From S009-33 sp041694255 (GTDB taxonomy: Bacteria > Patescibacteriota > Gracilibacteria > Absconditabacterales > Absconditicoccaceae), in NCBI GenBank assembly GCA_041694255.1, contig JASMTN010000004.1, forward strand, positions 1 through 7,640: a stretch of DNA of 7,640 nt, in the 5' to 3' direction. Positions within the stretch are counted from its first letter, which is position 1; every line of letters begins with the position of its first letter. A program made the position numbers and the translations under genes. The notes below the pieces were generated by a model. The model made no database searches, was not told the DNA's origin, and saw only the letters and a program-made list of their open reading frames with translations. Of this stretch, positions 6,468 through 7,640 are shown piece after piece.

Positions 6468-7640
6468 ATGAGAATTAAAACTTCAACACAAATTATATTA
6501 AAATTTCAAATATTTACTGTAAGTATACTTTTTCTTATACTTTTTGTTTTAAATGCTTTTTATTTTAATATAGCACTTTCATGATATAAAAAAAAATGAA
6601 ATGATATACTTAATTCTTTTCAATCTTGTAATATGTCTTCTTGTCAACATGCTCAAGATATGAAAGTACAAAAAATGCTATTAGCTAAATCACAATGAAT
6701 AAATCGGAATTTTTTAAATAATAATTGTTTTGAATATCTTTGAGACAATATATGTTTAAAAGACAATTTTTTTCTTAATTTTTATAAAATAGAAGATATT
6801 TATTTTTTTGTTTATGATAATCAACTTATTTTTAATGTTACAAACTTTATTGAATTTCAATTACATCTTATAAAAGTTTCCTTATATGTTCTTATTTTTT
6901 ATGCTATACTTTCTTATTTTGTATGATATTTATTTTTGCAGAAAGTTTATAAAAAAATATTTAAAGCAGCTAAAGAGTTAGAAAGTAATAATTATATAAA
7001 TTTAAAAGAATATAAACTTGCTGATAAAGATGAACTTAAAATTCTTTTTGAAACTATAAATAGACAAATAGATAGTATAAGTTCTTTTAATAAATACCTT
7101 TCTCATGAACTTAAAACTCCTTTGATGAATATGAGTTCTACACTTGATCTATTATATGAAAAGTATAATGATGAAAAACTAAATAAAATTAAACATCAAA
7201 TTTTCTATATAAAAGACATTATAGATACTTTAAATAAACTTATACTTATAGAAAATAAGAAAATAGATCTTAAAATGGAAGATGTAAATATTTGTAATAT
7301 AGCTAAAGATTTTAATTATAAAATTAATATAGATTGTGAAAAAGAAACTATAAAAACAAATAAAGAACTTATTCAGATAGTAATTAAAAACCTTCTAGAT
7401 AATGCAAATAAATATACTATATCTTCTATAAATTTAAAAATTACTGATAATTATCTTATGATATCAAACAAAACTAACAAACAGTTAGACATAGACAAGT
7501 TGACACAAAAATTTTACAAACAATCTGAAAATGGTCTTTGATTAGGCCTATATCTTGTAGACAATATTACAAAAATACTTAATTATAAATTGTCTATCAA
7601 ACAAGAATGAGAAGATTTTATTGTTAAGGTTGAGTTTTAA
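6468..7640 (+). CDS. Membrane sensor histidine kinase (UGA = Gly)
   Basis: This 390-residue protein is the sensor partner of the adjacent regulator. A first membrane span (about 13-38) precedes an extracytoplasmic part (about 39-133) with four cysteines (C54, C59, C87, C96), then a second span (about 134-157). A short linker leads to the dimerisation and phosphotransfer domain with H213 in YLSHELKTPL. The catalytic ATPase domain has the N-box (N308 and N312 in KNLLDNANKYT), an F-box-like KFYKQ and the G2 box GLGLGL at 356-361. The G1 box is atypical: ISNKTN around 332-337 replaces the usual DxGxG, so the adenine-contacting Asp is missing. Nucleotide binding may be altered or made another way. 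By hand count seven of nine glycines are TGA, including one in the G2 box. The ATG at 6468 is the first start after the in-frame regulator stop; it is preferred over a later internal start because both membrane spans would otherwise be lost. The stop codon is the last three bases of the window. Confidence 0.92.

Noticed and set aside
307..7640. A stretch of decayed pseudogenes, since every gene contains many in-frame TGA codons
   Set aside because: TGA falls on invariant glycines in each recognised motif, while TAA and TAG occur only at gene ends. Recoding explains all six genes at once.
1..7640. CRISPR arrays, insertion sequences, tRNA genes, integrase or attachment sites
   Set aside because: No regularly spaced repeats, transposase or integrase motifs, or cloverleaf sequences were found on either strand.

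Overview
The window comes from a very AT-rich bacterium (roughly 80% A+T by eye) that reads UGA as glycine, i.e. translation table 25. That points to the candidate phyla Absconditabacteria (SR1) or Gracilibacteria (BD1-5). The code is proved internally. Six long frames appear only if TGA is sense, and TGA falls on invariant glycines: both glycines of a GGEEF diguanylate cyclase signature, DDFG of an EAL domain, the lipobox glycine before a lipoprotein cysteine, and the GLGLGL box of a histidine kinase. TGG is kept for tryptophan. By hand count about 93 of 114 glycines in the six genes are TGA. Read with the standard code, every gene looks like a shredded pseudogene.

Layout. Positions 1-180 form a GC-rich island (52 of 120 bases G/C at 61-180) packed with potential hairpins; I read it as an unidentified structured RNA of uncertain strand. 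Positions 307-2019 on the minus strand hold a 570-residue soluble, Lys/Asn-rich, helical protein that I do not recognise. A divergent intergenic region (2020-2166) follows, with TTGACA-type promoter words and a cluster of TGATA/TATCA half-sites. On the plus strand come a PAS-GGDEF diguanylate cyclase (2167-3375), a degenerate-GGDEF/EAL c-di-GMP phosphodiesterase one base later (3377-4867), a small lipoprotein (4953-5717), an OmpR-type response regulator (5778-6452) and its membrane histidine kinase (6468-7640, ending exactly at the window edge).

Reading as a system. The cyclase keeps all active-site residues but lacks the inhibitory I-site. Its neighbour has lost cyclase residues but keeps every EAL catalytic residue. 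Together they form a make-and-break pair for cyclic-di-GMP whose stop and start codons almost touch. Next to it, an exported lipoprotein and a two-component system form an envelope-sensing module. Co-orientation suggests the two modules may be linked, but nothing in the sequence proves that one controls the other. None of the six genes has a recognisable Shine-Dalgarno sequence. A hairpin plus T-run lies across the regulator stop codon, before the kinase.
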